Shown piece by piece: positions 18,402-26,552 of a stretch of 36,562 nt of DNA. The translations under genes and the position numbers were made by a program. The notes below the pieces were generated by a model. That model did no database searches. It saw only the letters and a list, made by a program, of their open reading frames with translations, and was not told the DNA's origin. The stretch comes from JAUVUV01 sp964548275 (GTDB lineage Bacteria > Gemmatimonadota > Glassbacteria > GWA2-58-10): NCBI GenBank assembly GCA_964548275.1, contig CAZJQI010000045.1, positions 1 through 36,562 on the forward strand, written 5' to 3'. Numbering within the stretch: the stretch's first letter is position 1; each line of letters begins with the position of its first letter.

Positions 18402-19232
18402 CTAGCGAGGAAACATCTTCCAAAGTTCCTCGCGGCTGGGCTGTCGGCCGTACTCGCAAAGCTCGAAAGCCTCGGCAAACTCCACCCTGGAGACATGATC
18501 TGCACCGTAGCGCCCGGCGGTTATTTCCTCCAGGCCTTTGACCCAACCGCGGAACTCCTCCCCCAGGAAACCTTTAAGCCACTCCAAGCGTTCCTGTCGG
18601 GAAGAGGGTACTTCCTCGATCCTCTTTTCCAACCAGGGGATCCACTCGTACATCTGGCTGTCCATTGAATCCATGGAGAGCCATTTTTTCTCCATCGCCG
18701 GGGTGACATCCACGACCACGTCCGCCCTGAAAGGCTCGGGTTTTCTGAAATCATCCCGGAAATACATGAATACCGGATTATACTCCAGCCGCGGAGTATC
18801 CGGGCATACACCCGGCACCACAACAAGGTAAGCTGCATCCTGCACGATTTGGCCCGTATAGCGGTGGTCGGGGTGGTAGTCGTTGGTGCGGTGGGTGATC
18901 ACGATATCCGCTTCCCAGTTGCGGATGGCTCTGATCACAGCCTCGCGCGCCTTGAGTGAGGGTAAGACCTCGCCGTCGTGGATATCGAGCGTGCGCCAGC
19001 TCACGCCCAGTATCTCGGCCGAACGCATGCATTCGGCGGCCCGCCTTCTGGCCAGTACTCTTCTGCCCTGGCTCTGGTGGCCGGCATCGCCATTGGTCAT
19101 TGCCACGATCTGTACTTTTGCTCCTGCCTGTGCCCAGAGAGCAGCCGTGCCCCCGCTGTAGTATTCACCGTCGTCCGGGTGCGCGCCGATCATAATAACT
19201 CTCAATGTCCTGCTTTTTCCATTCCTGCTCAT
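18402..19232 (-). CDS. Cytoplasmic PIG-L/LmbE family deacetylase (copy 3)
   Basis: A 276-residue third copy with the same core: AHPDD (His18, Asp20, Asp21), NGDAGHQS, HDGEV and HPDHR. Unlike copies 1 and 2 it starts with MSRNGKSRTLRV immediately before the first strand and has no signal peptide, so it should be cytoplasmic. It lies 133 bases upstream of copy 2 on the same strand, with AGAGG in front of its ATG. Its sequence is further from copies 1 and 2 than they are from each other. It may be the ancestral form, or it may have lost its signal sequence. Confidence 0.88.
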   Translation of the reverse strand: MSRNGKSRTLRVIMIGAHPDDGEYYSGGTAALWAQAGAKVQIVAMTNGDAGHQSQGRRVLARRRAAECMRSAEILGVSWRTLDIHDGEVLPSLKAREAVIRAIRNWEADIVITHRTNDYHPDHRYTGQIVQDAAYLVVVPGVCPDTPRLEYNPVFMYFRDDFRKPEPFRADVVVDVTPAMEKKWLSMDSMDSQMYEWIPWLEKRIEEVPSSRQERLEWLKGFLGEEFRGWVKGLEEITAGRYGADHVSRVEFAEAFELCEYGRQPSREELWKMFPR

Positions 19233-19427
19233 CTCGAAGACCTCTTTTTAGCCATTATACAAAATTTATCGAATAAAAAGTTGCTTTAAACGGGGTTTAA
19301 GAGGTAAAATATAAATCGGGAATAGTTTGCACGAAAGACAATTCTACCTGTATGCGGTATAAAACTTGCAATCAAGAATACGAATATCAAAGCAGTTCTC
19401 TTTAACCCCTGAACCCTGAACCGACTG

Positions 19428-19895
19428 ATGGAATACTGGGTTTTAATCCTTATTGGAATCGTGCTGGTGATGGCTGAGTTGCTGCGCTGGCTAAACAGGA
19501 GCAGCCGCCGCAGAAAAACCTCCCACCCGGCTGCTGGTTCAGGTCGTATTATGCCGCCTCCTGCCGGGATCAACTACAGTCTCGCCCCGCGCCACCCTGA
19601 GGTAATGGCAGGCGCATTGTTCGATCTTTTAAGCCAGATCCTCAACCATGAACAGTTGAGTGCATTTGCCAATCTTGTGGCCAGCCCTGAAATGACCGAC
19701 CGCTATATCGAGCGGCTTGCCCAGCGCAAATCGACTGCAAAAATTGCCAAGCAGCTTGCCTTTCTCTGCGACTCAATGAAAGCAAACGAGTTTACCGAGC
19801 AGGACCGCGTCTTGGTCTCAACATCCTTTCAGCGCAAAGCAGACAAGGAATACAAACTGCTGCAGATACACAAGAACCTGGATAAAATTTTCTGA
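19428..19895 (+). CDS. Small membrane-anchored protein of unknown function
   Basis: A 155-residue protein with one N-terminal membrane helix (residues 3-20, YWVLILIGIVLVMAELL) followed by basic residues (RRRK), so the rest should be cytoplasmic. Residues 57-155 are mostly helical and charged (DLLSQILNHEQLSAF, YIERLAQRKSTAKIAKQLAF), without recognised motifs. It is divergent from the PIG-L genes and convergent with the GH42-like gene, whose stop lies 29 bases away. I do not recognise the family. The frame is well formed and codon use matches the neighbours, so it is probably a real gene. Confidence 0.6.
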   Translation: MEYWVLILIGIVLVMAELLRWLNRSSRRRKTSHPAAGSGRIMPPPAGINYSLAPRHPEVMAGALFDLLSQILNHEQLSAFANLVASPEMTDRYIERLAQRKSTAKIAKQLAFLCDSMKANEFTEQDRVLVSTSFQRKADKEYKLLQIHKNLDKIF

Positions 19896-19924
19896 GGTGG
19901 CGACACACCCCGCCCTCACCGCAC

Positions 19925-22267
19925 TTATATCTCTCCTTTCAAGCAAAAAACCCTTGTCTGCCCGAATTCCATCGGGAAACTGATTTCCCGCACCCCACGG
20001 CCGTAGAACTTGTGTTCGAACACCTCGTACGGGTCGGCTTTCTGCGGAAAACGCAGGGTCTTGATCCCTCCTTTGGCGGCATGGATCACGGCAAAATCGG
20101 TGTCTGCGTAGAAAACCTCATCCGACTCGCAGTAGATATGAACGCCTGCCCGTGCAGCGGCTGCGCGAAGAAGTTCGGCCTGGGCGTATTTTGCGCCGAT
20201 ATATATCGATCTGTAGCCTGCACGCTCTGTCTCGCCGATCGCCCCGAGGTTTTCTCCCGCAAAGATCCCCCCGGCTACCTGCGTGCTGTCGGCCAGATAG
20301 AAAAGGGGATCGGTGAGTGATTGGGTAAGCTTGAGTAGGTGCCCCTTGTAGCGGGTCTCGAAACTGCCGAACATTGCCCTATCAGGCTTGCCGAAATATT
20401 TATCCCTGGGCAGTGTGCGAACCAAGGGGTGGCGAGGGTCGTTAACCACGATTTGGGGGCGAAACTTGCCGCGCTTGAAATCGAAATCAAACCCGGTGAG
20501 TTCCTCCATATGAGAGATTGCAAGTTTCGGTTCAGCATCCGGATTGATCAGACCCGGGGCATAAAGCCAAAGTGCGGTGGCTCCCCTGGCGGCGATCTTT
20601 TCTCTTATCGCCCGGCGGTCAGCATTGCTCAGGCTCACCGCGTTGAGAAACACGTAGAGCTTGTAATCCGGCATATCGGGATGCGCCAGATCGCGCACGT
20701 AGTAGTAGTCATATGGCGCGCCGATACGTTCGAACTCGAGTTCGCGCTGCCACATCAGCATATCGCGCAGAGACTCGTGATCGGTGTAGTAGATACTCGG
20801 CTCACTGGCCAGCATCGCTATTTCGGCTGCTTTAATCCTTTTGCCGTTCCGCATTCGCCTGGAGGCCTCGAATAGCTCCTGGATCCGCTTAAATGTAGCT
20901 ATGATCTCCGGATGGTCGTACCAGCGCTCTGTGCGGCTGTTCTCAAACCACCAGGCCCAGTGATGCTGTGTAAGGATTTTGGCCATATCGCGCTTGATCA
21001 TCGCGCTGCTTTCCCCTGCATCAGCAGCCTGGGAATACCGGACCCAGTTGCCGAAATCGCAGAGATGGGTGCGGGTATCTTCCTCGGTGAGCCAGAGCAT
21101 GTTGCGAAGGTTGTACGAGCTGAAAGGGGAGCGGGTAGTGGCCTGACCGCCCACAGCCCGGTTGAAATAGGTCGCCGGGGAGCAGCAGATATCAACTACG
21201 CCGCTGTCCTGGATTTTATGCGCCGCTGCACTGACTCCCATCTCGTGGTACACCACACAGCAGAGCGCGCCGTAGAACACTCCTGTCAGCAGCTTGCCCG
21301 CCGAGATATCTTTCACTTTGCTCGAAAAGCGGATAATCGCATCGGCCACGCTTTGGTTGACAGCCCGGTAGTAGTCGCTCTCGAACTCGCTGAACCCCGG
21401 GTTGGCGAGAGTACCGAAATGCGATTGGGAGTCGAAACGTGCCAGCAGGATCTCTCCCACGCCGGTGTAGAGTGTCCGTTCGTGAAGCTGCGGGACACGT
21501 ACGGATTCAAAACCTTTAACGTCGTTGTTCCAGGCTGCGGCAAGGGCCTGGTTAGTTTTGTACTTGCGGTGAAGGAAATCCTTGAAATAGGTCAACATCG
21601 GCGGGCTGAAATCGTGCACGTGGTAGCGCCGGTCATAGCGCACGGTGTAGTACCATTCCTCGGTTTCGCTGGCAGTGAAAAAATAACCCGCTACCCGATG
21701 GCCGAAATCGCTTGCGCCCACCTTGCGGACAAAGCTTTCGAGCGCCCGCTGGGCCTCTTGTTGCCAGCGGCGGCTTGCCAGCGAGAACTTGAGATTATCG
21801 GTTAGCTTGGGGTCATAGGTGCGTCCGATTTTCTTGTCGATAATCATTTTCACTTCGCCGTTTTCAAACCGGGTGCACTCCTCGAGGTTCTCCCTGAGCC
21901 ACCACTCCGGGGGGTCGAGAGAAAGACGCAGGATCAGGATCGCTTGCGGATCGTATTTCAGGATACGGAGGGCAAGCACCCGGAGTTTCTCGAACCCCTG
22001 GGGGTCTTTCCACTCGGTATCGCAGATCGGGAAATGCACCCGGATCCCGGCATCAAGCAGCGACCTCAAGTAGTGCTCATCCTTATTATTCCGCGAGCAG
22101 AATGATATCGGCATTACTGGTTGTCCGTCCACATAGAGCGTTGAGATACCGAACTCGGTACGGATTTCGGCAGGGAGAAATTTTAACTCTCCGGCCATAG
22201 CCCGGAATGAGCAGAGAACTGTGAGAGCGAAGAGCAAAAGGGCGGATCTTTCGAAAAAGAGTTTCAT
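19925..22267 (-). CDS. Secreted GH42-like glycoside hydrolase
   Basis: A 780-residue exported protein (signal peptide about residues 1-26). Residues of about 40-460 resemble a clan-A (beta/alpha)8 barrel of the beta-galactosidase GH42 type: a conserved N-terminal strand VDGQPVMPISFCSRN, a central GYFFTASETEEWYY with Glu201 or Glu203 as candidate acid/base, and LWLTEEDTRTH with Glu395 or Glu396 as candidate nucleophile. Residues of about 470-650 resemble the glutamine-amidotransferase-like trimerisation domain of GH42 (YKLYVFLNAVSLSNADRRAI). No active site is proven and the substrate is unknown. It lies beside the secreted PIG-L deacetylases, with which it could act on an N-acetylated glycan. 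Confidence 0.72.
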   Translation of the reverse strand: MKLFFERSALLLFALTVLCSFRAMAGELKFLPAEIRTEFGISTLYVDGQPVMPISFCSRNNKDEHYLRSLLDAGIRVHFPICDTEWKDPQGFEKLRVLALRILKYDPQAILILRLSLDPPEWWLRENLEECTRFENGEVKMIIDKKIGRTYDPKLTDNLKFSLASRRWQQEAQRALESFVRKVGASDFGHRVAGYFFTASETEEWYYTVRYDRRYHVHDFSPPMLTYFKDFLHRKYKTNQALAAAWNNDVKGFESVRVPQLHERTLYTGVGEILLARFDSQSHFGTLANPGFSEFESDYYRAVNQSVADAIIRFSSKVKDISAGKLLTGVFYGALCCVVYHEMGVSAAAHKIQDSGVVDICCSPATYFNRAVGGQATTRSPFSSYNLRNMLWLTEEDTRTHLCDFGNWVRYSQAADAGESSAMIKRDMAKILTQHHWAWWFENSRTERWYDHPEIIATFKRIQELFEASRRMRNGKRIKAAEIAMLASEPSIYYTDHESLRDMLMWQRELEFERIGAPYDYYYVRDLAHPDMPDYKLYVFLNAVSLSNADRRAIREKIAARGATALWLYAPGLINPDAEPKLAISHMEELTGFDFDFKRGKFRPQIVVNDPRHPLVRTLPRDKYFGKPDRAMFGSFETRYKGHLLKLTQSLTDPLFYLADSTQVAGGIFAGENLGAIGETERAGYRSIYIGAKYAQAELLRAAAARAGVHIYCESDEVFYADTDFAVIHAAKGGIKTLRFPQKADPYEVFEHKFYGRGVREISFPMEFGQTRVFCLKGEI

Positions 22268-22438
22268 TTAATCAATGCTCCGATAATAGGTGGGTGAATT
22301 TAAAAACCTGAAAATACATTAATATTGACAGATTAAAAGGGCCTACAGCTCACGTGCTGGCCGACATGCGCTGCAAGTCGTTTCCCGAGCCTTTGCGATC
22401 CTGGGCAACCACACTTCAGGCAAGCCCTTCTGATATCA

Positions 22439-22590
22439 TCAATTCAGGGAGGCCAGATATTTCTCTGCATCGAGGCTCGCCATGCAGCCCATCCCGGCGG
22501 CGGTCACCGCCTGGCGGTAAACGCTGCATTCAAGCCCGCCACGCCGCTGCCGATTATTATCTGCTGATTATATTTGTTTTTTTCACTCAT
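22439..22590 (-). pseudogene. trxB: Collapsed thioredoxin reductase gene (trxB remnant)
   Basis: From the ATG at 22590, preceded by GGAGAAGG, the minus strand encodes MSEKNKYNQQ then IIIGSGVAGLNAA, the FAD-binding GxGxxG start of thioredoxin reductase, and stops after 28 codons. In another frame the downstream bases encode YRQAVTAAGMGCMASLDAEK and end YLASLN with a TGA at 22441-22439; this is the characteristic C-terminus of TrxB. Roughly 260 central codons are missing, and the two ends meet out of frame near 22505-22515. The remaining 22268-22438 and 22591-22732 hold no recognised gene, although an ATG overlapping the trxB stop begins an eight-codon frame, perhaps the eroded start of a next gene. 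Confidence 0.8.
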
Positions 22591-22732
22591 AATTTACCTT
22601 CTCCAAAAGGAATTGGGTTTCGACTCGTGCCTCTCTTTTCGCACCTGCGGCAGAGATAAGAGATAGTGGATAAAAATATAAACATCAGTTCTACTAACCG
22701 CAACCAAGCAACCGCCTGCAAGGTAATTCCGC

Positions 22733-22760
22733 TTGACAAACACCGGAAATTTATGATAAA
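22733..22760 (+). promoter_or_regulatory. candidate promoter of the HU-fusion gene
   Basis: A perfect TTGACA (22733-22738) is followed after 16 bases by GATAAA (22755-22760). Transcription would start near 22768 and leave a leader of about 90 nt before the ATG at 22857. An overlapping TATGAT is spaced too closely. Confidence 0.5.
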
Positions 22761-22856
22761 GTCTTTACTGTGAGTAAAAAGAAACACCTAAAGATTAAGA
22801 CTTTTATTTGCCGATATTTTTATCAGGATTTAAATTACTGAAGAGAAGAGGTTCAG

Positions 22857-23519
22857 ATGGCAAAAGAGTTGTTCGGGCAGTTTTTGATCCGGCAGGGTAA
22901 GGTGCGGCAAGCTGATATCGAGGAGGCGCTGGTTCTGCAAGAAATCCTCCACGACAGCCTGGGAGCCGCAGCGCTGGCCAACGACCTCATTACTTTTAAA
23001 CAGGTCGGACAAATCCTCGAGCTCATGGACAATTCCGAATCGAATTTCATCGAGGCCGCGATCGAACTCAAGATACTCACGCCTGAGCAGATCGAGGATT
23101 TAAAAGTTAAAGCCGGGGATTGCCAGTTCCGCCTGGGGCAATTGCTGGTGGCCACGACCAAACTTACCCAGAAGGAACTGGACGAGGAACTGGCTCATTT
23201 CGCCTCGGAACGTCTCCTAGTACCGAGCACCAATGTTACCAAGGCCGAACTGATCGGCAGGATCACCTCCAGAACCGGCATAAAGAGCGCGACAGTCAAC
23301 AAAGTGCTCGAATCGATCCTGGAAAATGTCTCCAAGGAGTTGAACCGGGGTAAATCGGTAGTGCTGAAAGGTTTCGGGACATTTAGAGTTACTGAATACG
23401 CAGCTCGTGGCGGCCGCAATCCCAAAACCGGCGAGCCAATTGAAATAAGCCAGCGGAAAGTTGCCCAGCTTCGTTTTTCCAGAGGAATACGGCGAAAGGT
23501 GGATGAAAAAAGCCGTTGA
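22857..23519 (+). CDS. HU/IHF-domain protein fused to GspE-N-like repeats
   Basis: A 220-residue protein with two parts. Residues of about 128-214 are a DNA-bending HU/IHF domain: KAELIGRITSRTG, GKSVVLKGFGTF and the arm motif GGRNPKTGEPIEI. Residues 5-115 contain three related helical units of the kind found at the N-terminus of type II secretion/type IV pilus ATPases: LFGQFLIRQGKVRQADIEEA (5-24), VGQILELMDNSESNFIEAA (50-68) and FRLGQLLVATTKLTQKELDE (91-110). HU proteins are usually about 90 residues without such a part. The fusion would tether a signal-binding or protein-binding module to the nucleoid. GAAGAGG precedes the ATG. lepB and the sigma factor follow under their own promoter. Confidence 0.85.
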   Translation: MAKELFGQFLIRQGKVRQADIEEALVLQEILHDSLGAAALANDLITFKQVGQILELMDNSESNFIEAAIELKILTPEQIEDLKVKAGDCQFRLGQLLVATTKLTQKELDEELAHFASERLLVPSTNVTKAELIGRITSRTGIKSATVNKVLESILENVSKELNRGKSVVLKGFGTFRVTEYAARGGRNPKTGEPIEISQRKVAQLRFSRGIRRKVDEKSR

Positions 23520-23538
23520 AAATTAGCCCGATAAGATA

Positions 23539-23568
23539 TTGACAAAATAATTAGAAAGTTATTATATT
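23539..23568 (+). promoter_or_regulatory. promoter of the lepB-sigma factor unit
   Basis: Perfect -35 TTGACA (23539-23544), an 18-base spacer and -10 TATATT (23563-23568), in an AT-rich gap. The leader to the TTG start of lepB is about 130 nt. No terminator was seen after the HU-fusion gene, so read-through is also possible. Confidence 0.6.
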
Positions 23569-23703
23569 AAATGGTTATTGATTTATTTTCCTCTTGGTGC
23601 GGTTAATATTTTAACTTTCTTAATTTCAATAAGTTAAATTCACAGGCTGCTAACTGATCGTTTTTGATCCGGCCTTAGTGAATAAAACCTGGAGATAAGC
23701 GGA

Positions 23704-24405
23704 TTGAAGGAGTGGGTAAAGTCACTCGGTTTAGCTTTCGTGCTTTTTCTAGTAATCCGCACCTTCCTGATACAAGCCTTCAAGATCCCAACCGGTTCGA
23801 TGGAAAGCACTCTGCTGGTTGGGGATTTTCTTTTAGTCAACAAGTTGGCCTACGGTGCAACTACCCCCCGCAAATTGCCTTTTCTGAGCGTTGAACTGCC
23901 GAATTTCCGTCTGCCGGGTTATGACACGCCTAAAAAAGGCACCATCATTGTTTTCGAATATCCTCTGGACCATTCGCTCGACTACGTGAAAAGGTGCGTG
24001 GCAACAAGCGGGGATACAGTCGAGATGCGGGACAAGGTACTCTATATTAACAACATATATCAGGACGAGCCTTACGCACAGCATACCGATCCGATTGTCT
24101 ATCGTCCTGACAGCAACAGGTGGCCCAACTCCGGCCAATTCGGCTGGCAGTACCAGTACCTGACAGAGGAAGCGCAAAATACGTTTAAAGAGCGTTACCA
24201 GCCGACACGCGACAATTTCGGGCCGATTGTCGTGCCCGAGGGGAAATATTTCTGTCTGGGCGACAACCGGGACGCCAGCAGCGACAGCCGTTTCTGGGGC
24301 TTTGTGAACCGGGAGCATATCAAAGGACGCCCTATAATTCTCTATTTCAGTTTGAACCGCCACTGGCTGCCCCGTTTCAGCCGAATCGGATATATTATTC
24401 AATAG
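23704..24405 (+). CDS. lepB: Signal peptidase I
   Basis: A 233-residue inner-membrane serine protease that removes signal peptides from exported proteins. One N-terminal membrane helix (residues 6-24) is followed by IPTGSMEST with catalytic Ser32, and by DYVKRCVA with catalytic Lys96. The C-terminal box GDNRDASSDSRFWGFV is complete. The likely start is the TTG at 23704, behind GGAGATAAGC; no upstream ATG is in frame. A sigma factor gene follows after 51 bases on the same strand. It would process the several secreted proteins in this window. Confidence 0.96.
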   Translation: MKEWVKSLGLAFVLFLVIRTFLIQAFKIPTGSMESTLLVGDFLLVNKLAYGATTPRKLPFLSVELPNFRLPGYDTPKKGTIIVFEYPLDHSLDYVKRCVATSGDTVEMRDKVLYINNIYQDEPYAQHTDPIVYRPDSNRWPNSGQFGWQYQYLTEEAQNTFKERYQPTRDNFGPIVVPEGKYFCLGDNRDASSDSRFWGFVNREHIKGRPIILYFSLNRHWLPRFSRIGYIIQ

Positions 24406-24456
24406 CTAAAGTGATTATCCTATCATCCGATTTATAAATGTAAGGAGTCCCTTTTT

Positions 24457-25314
24457 ATGAAATCGAGTGCCTCAAAAAAATCGTTTTTCGATGAAGGCTC
24501 GCTTGATCTTTACCTGAAAGAGATCAGCAACTATCCCCTGTTGGCCAGGGAAGATGAGATCGAGCTGGCAAAAAATATCAAAAAAGGTTCTCAAAGCTCT
24601 CTGGAAAAACTTACCCGCAGCAACCTTCGCTTTGTTGTCAGCGTGGCAAAAAAATACCAGAACCAGGGCGTGGCTCTTTCTGATCTGATTAATGAGGGGA
24701 ATGTGGGTCTGATCCGAGCGGCGCATAAATTCGATGAGACCAAGGGGATTAAGTTTATCTCTTACGCGGTGTGGTGGATTCGCCAGGCCATACTTCAGGC
24801 ACTCGCCGAGCAGTCGCGCATTGTGCGCGTTCCACTGAACCGTGCGGGTACGCTATACAAAATCGGCAAGAAAAGCAACCGGCTGACCCAGGAGCTCGGA
24901 CGCAAACCTACCGTGGAAGAAATCGCCGAGGGCATGGATATCAGCCTCGAGGAGGTGCGCAAAACCCTTTCAATCTCCCAGTCGCACCTTTCGCTGGATG
25001 CCCCGCTCACTCCGGGCGAGGACAACCGCCTGCTCGACTACCTGCCGGACAACTACGACCGCGGGCCGGCCGAAAATGCATTTGAGAACGCACTGAGCAG
25101 CGCGATCGAGGGTTCGCTGAACACACTAAAGGAACGCGAGGCCAAAATCCTCAGGTTGTATTTCGGCCTGGGCGGCCAGGAGCCGATGACTCTCGAGCAG
25201 ATCGGCTCTGTGCTCGGGATCACCCGCGAGCGGGTGCGCCAGATCAAGGAAAAAGCGATCAGCCGTTTGCGTCACGTTTCGCGCAGCAGAGCGCTCCAGT
25301 CTTTTCTCAATTAA
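24457..25314 (+). CDS. rpoD: Primary-type RNA polymerase sigma factor (RpoD/SigA)
   Basis: A 285-residue sigma-70 factor. It starts directly at region 1.2 (DLYLKEISNYPLLAREDEI), then region 2 (LRFVVSVAKKYQNQGV, DLINEGNVGLIRAAHKFD, FISYAVWWIRQAI), region 3 (LNRAGTLYKI, LGRKPTVEEIAEGM) and region 4 with its helix-turn-helix (MTLEQIGSVLGITRERVRQI). Region 1.1 and the non-conserved insert are absent. Such compact primary sigma factors are usual in Bacteroidota and related phyla, so this may be the housekeeping factor rather than a stress paralogue. AAGGAG precedes the ATG, and a strong terminator follows 30 bases after the stop. Confidence 0.93.
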   Translation: MKSSASKKSFFDEGSLDLYLKEISNYPLLAREDEIELAKNIKKGSQSSLEKLTRSNLRFVVSVAKKYQNQGVALSDLINEGNVGLIRAAHKFDETKGIKFISYAVWWIRQAILQALAEQSRIVRVPLNRAGTLYKIGKKSNRLTQELGRKPTVEEIAEGMDISLEEVRKTLSISQSHLSLDAPLTPGEDNRLLDYLPDNYDRGPAENAFENALSSAIEGSLNTLKEREAKILRLYFGLGGQEPMTLEQIGSVLGITRERVRQIKEKAISRLRHVSRSRALQSFLN

Positions 25315-25342
25315 TAAAATATCACAACCAGTTCAGCTTTCT

Positions 25343-25380
25343 AAAAGCGGGTTTTGTTCCTTAAAAAACCCGCTTTTTTT
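25343..25380 (+). terminator. Rho-independent terminator after the sigma factor gene
   Basis: AAAAGCGGGTTTT (25343-25355) pairs perfectly with AAAACCCGCTTTT (25365-25377) around a 9-base loop and runs into a T-tract. The A-rich 5' arm would let it work on the opposite strand too. The following bases to 25557 hold no recognised gene. Confidence 0.9.
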
Positions 25381-25557
25381 ATTCTCTCTGTGGTGTAAGA
25401 CCACGGTCTGATTCAATCGCTACTGCCACAGAAATCGAGGCAACTCTTAATCTCACTTGTTCCGAATAGTTTTTTAAAGTTCAGCCGCAGAGGGGTCGAT
25501 TTATTAAGTAATGATTGAGATAAATATGTCAGCTAACTCCCCGCGGCTGGAGGTATA

Positions 25558-25773
25558 ATGTGTAAATACTGTGATCTGGGAGCGCTTGATCCCGAAAGTT
25601 TCGATTCTTTTTTCGAGGGAGCAGCAACGAATGGTTATAAAAGTATGGTCTGCAAGCATTGCTCGAGAACCTTCCTCACCAGTTTCCTGACCCTTGAGAA
25701 CGAATCCTCCTCGAAAGTAACTCACGCTTTGGAAGATATCGAGGAGAAAAACCTGGTTCTTATTCCTCACTGA
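25558..25773 (+). CDS. Small zinc-ribbon-like protein of unknown function
   Basis: A 71-residue protein with two CxxC pairs, CKYC (Cys2, Cys5) and CKHC (Cys32, Cys35), spaced as in a treble-clef or zinc-ribbon metal site. The C-terminal half is acidic and has no motif. GGAGG stands six bases before the ATG, and a terminator follows within 40 bases of the stop, so this looks like a real monocistronic gene. I do not recognise the family. A role in nucleic-acid or protein binding is possible but unsupported. Confidence 0.7.
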   Translation: MCKYCDLGALDPESFDSFFEGAATNGYKSMVCKHCSRTFLTSFLTLENESSSKVTHALEDIEEKNLVLIPH

Positions 25774-25807
25774 TCCTGCGTTCCAATTCCAGCCTTTTTT
25801 AATTTTT

Positions 25808-25832
25808 AACCGCCTTTTTGGGCGGTTTTTTT
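25808..25832 (+). terminator. Rho-independent terminator after the zinc-ribbon gene
   Basis: AACCGCC (25808-25814) pairs with GGCGGTT (25821-25827) around a 6-base loop, followed by a T-rich tract. The stretch from here to 26029 is AT-rich and shows no gene. Confidence 0.85.
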
Positions 25833-26029
25833 CTTCCTATTTTAAATATCTCTCCCTTTTTTGTAGCTTGCTTTCAAGTATGTGAAATCGAACAAATTTG
25901 TAACCCTTTTAGTCTCTTCAGGTTTCGAAAAAATAGTCGAAAACTGTTCAAACTATGGATTGGCGAGAAAAAAAATTTTTATTGAAAGTTTCTTGTTTTT
26001 AGGTTATAAATGTAGCGAGCGAAAGAAGG

Positions 26030-26057
26030 TTGACAAAATTATTTTTTTATTTATATT
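26030..26057 (+). promoter_or_regulatory. promoter of the small helical protein gene
   Basis: Perfect -35 TTGACA (26030-26035), a 16-base spacer made almost only of A and T, and -10 TATATT (26052-26057). The transcript would start near 26064, about 45 nt before the ATG at 26110. It is among the strongest promoter matches in the window. Confidence 0.65.
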
Positions 26058-26109
26058 TTAATATAAAGCTTGCATTACATATAATTCATTTCATTTTGAG
26101 AGTTGTTTG

Positions 26110-26442
26110 ATGAAAAAAATCGAGAGGAACCTGGCTGATACCCATAAAGCTTACCTCGACCTCCAAAAAGCAATGGTCGACCTCGAATCCTCTAAATATA
26201 TCGTGAATTTCTCAGATGACGTGCACGATAAGCTCTCCACTATCCGTCTGATGTTCGACTACATTTTCACCAAGTTCGGCAACTACGAGTTCCGCAGAGA
26301 CTGTATCGTTGACTTCAAGATCAGCGAGATCGAAAACATCCTGGAAGCTCTGGAAAGTTTTATCGAGAGCTACCAGAAACTGCTCCAGACCTACCGGGAA
26401 AAACCCTCCTCGAAAAATATCCGCCAGGAGAACTCGGCCTGA
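26110..26442 (+). CDS. Small helical protein of unknown function
   Basis: A 110-residue charged protein predicted to be mostly helical (DTHKAYLDLQKAMVDLES, KISEIENILEALESFIES), without signal peptide or membrane segment. GAGAG precedes the ATG; a TTG immediately before it is the only other start. A consensus promoter lies just upstream, so it is probably well expressed. No motif is recognised. A short helical scaffold, adaptor or regulator role is conceivable but not shown. Confidence 0.65.
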   Translation: MKKIERNLADTHKAYLDLQKAMVDLESSKYIVNFSDDVHDKLSTIRLMFDYIFTKFGNYEFRRDCIVDFKISEIENILEALESFIESYQKLLQTYREKPSSKNIRQENSA

Positions 26443-26552
26443 GCATCCCGGCCAGTCAATCTCATTATTGCATTTATCTCCCCTCCCGCTTTAGTTATAT
26501 TGCGTCTGCCGAATTGGGTTCCCCTCCGTTTCCCAGCTGAGGTCTCTGTCAA

